Assembly: GCA_041736625.1 (NCBI GenBank)
Contig: JBGSTG010000054.1
Coordinates: 1 to 54,093 of the forward strand
Source of the DNA: M3007 sp041736625
Lineage (GTDB): Bacteria > Bacteroidota > Bacteroidia > Chitinophagales > Saprospiraceae
Direction of reading: 5' to 3'
DNA: 54,093 bases
Below are positions 52,001-54,093 of this stretch, in pieces (position 1 is the stretch's first letter; every line of letters begins with the position of its first letter). The position numbers and the translations under genes were made by a program. The notes beneath the pieces were generated by a model that saw nothing but the letters and a program-made list of their open reading frames with translations, did no database searches and was not told the origin of the DNA.

Positions 52001-52741
52001 CTACAAATCAATCACCTTGCGCTTCAACACGAAGTGTTTGCCGAGGTAAACCTTGCGCACCATCTCGTCGGCCGCCAGCTCTTCGGCGGTGCCGGCTTTG
52101 AGGATGGCCCCTTCGAACATGAGGTAGGCCCGGTCGGTGATGCTGAGGGTCTCCTGCACGTTGTGGTCGGTGATGAGGATGCCAATGTTTTTGGTCTTCA
52201 GCTTGGCCACGATGTATTGGATGTCCTCCACCGCGATGGGGTCGATACCAGCGAACGGCTCATCGAGTAGGATAAAACTGGGGTTGGTGGCTAAGGCACG
52301 GGCTATCTCCGTGCGGCGGCGTTCCCCACCGGAGAGCGTATCACCAAAGGATTTTCGCACTTTCTCCAAACGGAACTCTTCGATGAGCAACTCCAGCTTT
52401 TCGCGCTGCTCCTCGGGCGAGTGTTGGGTCATTTCCAGTACGGCCTTGATGTTGTCCTCTACGCTGAGTTTCCGAAACACGGACGGCTCTTGGGGTAGGT
52501 AGCCGATGCCCCGGCGTGCGCGTTGGTACATGGGCAGGTTGGTGATGACCTCGTCATCGAGGTAAACATCGCCTTGGTTGGGGCGGATGAAGCCCACCGT
52601 CATGTAGAACGTCGTGGTCTTGCCGGCACCATTGGGGCCTAGCAGGCCGACAATTTCACCCCGGTGTACCTCGATGGACACATTTTTGACTACCTCGCGG
52701 CGGCCATATATTTTCACCAGATTCTCGCTGCGTAATACCAT
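52001..52741 (-). CDS. lptB: Lipopolysaccharide export ATPase LptB
   Basis: 246 residues: a complete ABC ATPase with Walker A GPNGAGKTT, Q-loop GYLPQEPSVF, signature LSGGERRRTEIA, Walker B FILLDEPFAGID and H-switch ITDHNVQ. Sequence details (LRSENLVKIYGRREVVKNVS, FAGIDPIAVEDIQ, YLGKHF) match LptB closely. LptB powers extraction of LPS from the inner membrane together with LptF/LptG. It follows an outer-membrane protein gene by 9 bp. Partner genes lptF, lptG are not in the window. Confidence 0.94.
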   Translation of the reverse strand: MVLRSENLVKIYGRREVVKNVSIEVHRGEIVGLLGPNGAGKTTTFYMTVGFIRPNQGDVYLDDEVITNLPMYQRARRGIGYLPQEPSVFRKLSVEDNIKAVLEMTQHSPEEQREKLELLIEEFRLEKVRKSFGDTLSGGERRRTEIARALATNPSFILLDEPFAGIDPIAVEDIQYIVAKLKTKNIGILITDHNVQETLSITDRAYLMFEGAILKAGTAEELAADEMVRKVYLGKHFVLKRKVIDL

Positions 52742-52750
52742 TATGCTGTG

Positions 52751-53512
52751 TTAATCTATGTACTCGATTTTGCGGAGGAATCGCGCGCCTACGCTGACCT
52801 CAAAGGTGAGGTTGCGAATCTTGCGTTCTGAAATGGTGCGGGATTGACCCGTGAAGGGATCCCGTACATTGGGAATGGAGGGCTGCTCGTATTGCAACGA
52901 GAAATCCGGGTTGATGGTGAACTCTAACACCCCCTCGATGAAGTCCGAGAAAGGAAACAAGAACCCACCGCCTGCTGTGAACCCATAGTTGAGGCGGCGG
53001 ATGCCAATCAGCGTCTGGCTGTTGTAGTAAACATTGAGCGGATAGAACCCTGCAAAGTTGGGGTTTAGTGCCACAAACGATTCATACTCATCCAAGTTGG
53101 TCGTCAGGGTATAATCGCCGCGCACACCGAACATATAATATACTTTGGCACGGCCCAGTTCCTGCACCGTCTGCTTGGCGCCCACGGTCAGCCCCACGTT
53201 GTGGAACTCAAACTTTTGGGGTGGGAACGTTGTAAAACCGGCATTGAAGGGATTGCCAAACAAAGATCGCCGTATGGCACTGCCCTTGAGGTGGTAGCCC
53301 AGCTGGGCGAACAACGAAAACTTGGCATCGGGCGAATAGCTTTCGATGGAAGCGATGCCGTGGTAGCCAATCAGTGGTGCGCGGTCGAACCCGTTCCACT
53401 GCTGCGTACCTAGCGTCAGGCCACCTTTGAGGCCGTAATAGGTGCCACCTTGCCCCTGTAGCCCGATGGACAGTGCCACGAGCAGGCTCAATAGTAAAAA
53501 TCCTTGCTTCAT
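52751..53512 (-). CDS. Outer-membrane beta-barrel protein
   Basis: 253 residues. The ATG at 53512 gives a signal peptide (MKQGFLLLSLLVALSIGLQGQ) followed by alternating amphipathic strands (GGTYYGLKGGLTLG, KFSLFAQLGYHLKGS, NYGFTAGGGFLFPF, LTFEVSVGARFLRKIEYI), the pattern of small porin-like or PorT-like barrels of Bacteroidota. PorT is one possibility, but I cannot confirm. A -7 element (TACCTTTG on the minus strand at 53558-53565) lies just upstream of this start and argues against the longer open frame. It is directly upstream of lptB, so it may belong to LPS or envelope work. Confidence 0.78.
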   Translation of the reverse strand: MKQGFLLLSLLVALSIGLQGQGGTYYGLKGGLTLGTQQWNGFDRAPLIGYHGIASIESYSPDAKFSLFAQLGYHLKGSAIRRSLFGNPFNAGFTTFPPQKFEFHNVGLTVGAKQTVQELGRAKVYYMFGVRGDYTLTTNLDEYESFVALNPNFAGFYPLNVYYNSQTLIGIRRLNYGFTAGGGFLFPFSDFIEGVLEFTINPDFSLQYEQPSIPNVRDPFTGQSRTISERKIRNLTFEVSVGARFLRKIEYID

Positions 53513-53557
53513 CCCGTTGTGCTTTGAAAACGCTGTTGTCGATTGCTGTATCATCCA

Positions 53558-53565
53558 CAAAGGTA
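53558..53565 (-). promoter_or_regulatory. Candidate -7 element for the outer-membrane protein / lptB operon
   Basis: On the minus strand TACCTTTG, 45 bp before the ATG at 53512; the distal TTTG is not clear. Confidence 0.4.
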
Positions 53566-53616
53566 GGTCAAAATACACAATTTTAGTTACCTTCGTCGGA
53601 TAAAACCAAACAGCGT

Positions 53617-54093
53617 ATGTTGGTGATTGTCCTCTGTTTCATCACGGCTTTTATGGTTGCTTATTTCGCGCTGCCGTCCATCATACACATTGCGCGGGCC
53701 AAGCAGTTGTACGATGTGCCTGTGGCGCGCAGCTCCCACCGGGAGCAGACACCTTCACTGGGCGGGATTGGCATTTTTTCGGGAGCCATTTTTGCCATTC
53801 TGCTTTGGATGCCCGATACGGGGCAGCCCCGCTGGCAGTATGTGCTGTGTGCTGCACAAATCTTGTTCCTACTGGGCATCAAAGACGACATATCGGCCAC
53901 CCGCCCGATGATGAAAATTGTGGCACAGGTAATGGCTGCGGCCATTGTGGTACTCAAGTCCGACGTACAACTGCACAGTTTCTATGGTGTGATGGGGTTC
54001 CATGCTGAATTGCCAGCAGCAGCCAGCATTCCGTTATCCATATTCACGGTGCTGGTCATCACCAATTCCTTCAATCTGATCGACGGCATCAAT
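53617..54093 (+). CDS. WecA/TagO-type undecaprenyl-phosphate sugar-1-phosphate transferase, 5' part
   Basis: Open from the ATG at 53617 to the window end (159 residues, incomplete). The N terminus is hydrophobic with several membrane helices and carries the PNPT-family motifs: SSHREQTPSLGGIGIF (about 39-54), the Asp pair in LLGIKDDISATRPMMK (Asp90, Asp91) that holds magnesium, and NSFNLIDGIN (150-159). These enzymes attach a sugar-phosphate to undecaprenyl phosphate, first step of O-antigen, teichoic acid or similar glycan assembly. MraY is less likely since its motifs differ. The 3' part must be read beyond the window. Confidence 0.9.
   Translation, partial: MLVIVLCFITAFMVAYFALPSIIHIARAKQLYDVPVARSSHREQTPSLGGIGIFSGAIFAILLWMPDTGQPRWQYVLCAAQILFLLGIKDDISATRPMMKIVAQVMAAAIVVLKSDVQLHSFYGVMGFHAELPAAASIPLSIFTVLVITNSFNLIDGIN

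Overview
The window is a piece of chromosome from a GC-rich member of the Bacteroidota, most likely from the Saprospiria (Lewinella/Haliscomenobacter-like); the class is inference. Evidence for the phylum: several exported proteins end in type IX secretion (T9SS) sorting domains, a PorZ-type T9SS propeller protein is encoded, promoters fit the Bacteroidota TTTG / TAnnTTTG pattern (best before rpsF and the tRNA), Shine-Dalgarno sequences are largely absent, and families typical of the phylum occur (GSCFA, DUF3127, OstA-like, DUF4350). Most of the window is housekeeping sequence, with a few accessory patches.

Layout. 1-4466: end of an M29 aminopeptidase, a MNT/HEPN gene pair and a SNF2 helicase. 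4566-9805: RND exporter, two thioredoxin-fold proteins, a coiled-coil zinc-ribbon protein and a Nif3-like protein. 9952-14427: TatA, a cytoplasmic-looking trypsin-like protease with its operon partner, and a GSCFA/SDR pair. 14462-19622: rpsF-rpsR-rplI, prfB with its programmed frameshift, an FKBP lipoprotein, an NrnA-like DHH phosphoesterase and ndk. 19619-27542: symporter, alpha/beta hydrolase, PrsW-like protease, rsmA, a Trp-rich repeat protein, DUF3127 protein, peptide-binding lipoprotein and DCC protein. 27655-36104: antiporter, OstA-like protein, a T9SS-exported M4 protease and a second T9SS cargo. 36175-43459: murQ, lipoproteins, MoxR/DUF4350 pair, PKD-cyclophilin lipoprotein and TPR protein. 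43564-47413: MITE-like element, porZ, nadD, rbfA and tRNA-Lys. 47498-54093: a matrixin-like T9SS protease, a visibly AT-richer block with a membrane protein and a two-component system, lptB, an outer-membrane protein and the start of a WecA/TagO-type transferase cut by the window end.

Themes. Envelope biogenesis recurs (OstA-like, LptB, PorZ, T9SS cargo, two prolyl isomerase lipoproteins, MurQ, WecA-like), as does ribosome biology (S6, S18, L9, RF2, RsmA, RbfA, tRNA-Lys). The points most worth a second look are: a heptanucleotide tandem repeat inside the M4 protease gene that could switch its reading frame; a protease operon that may carry secretion-chaperone-like domains; a DUF3127 protein with an SSB-like C-terminal tip; a MITE-like element inserted at the porZ stop codon; a HEPN protein lacking the usual RNase histidine; and an SDR lacking both Tyr and Lys of its active site. 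No CRISPR array, prophage or complete insertion sequence was seen.
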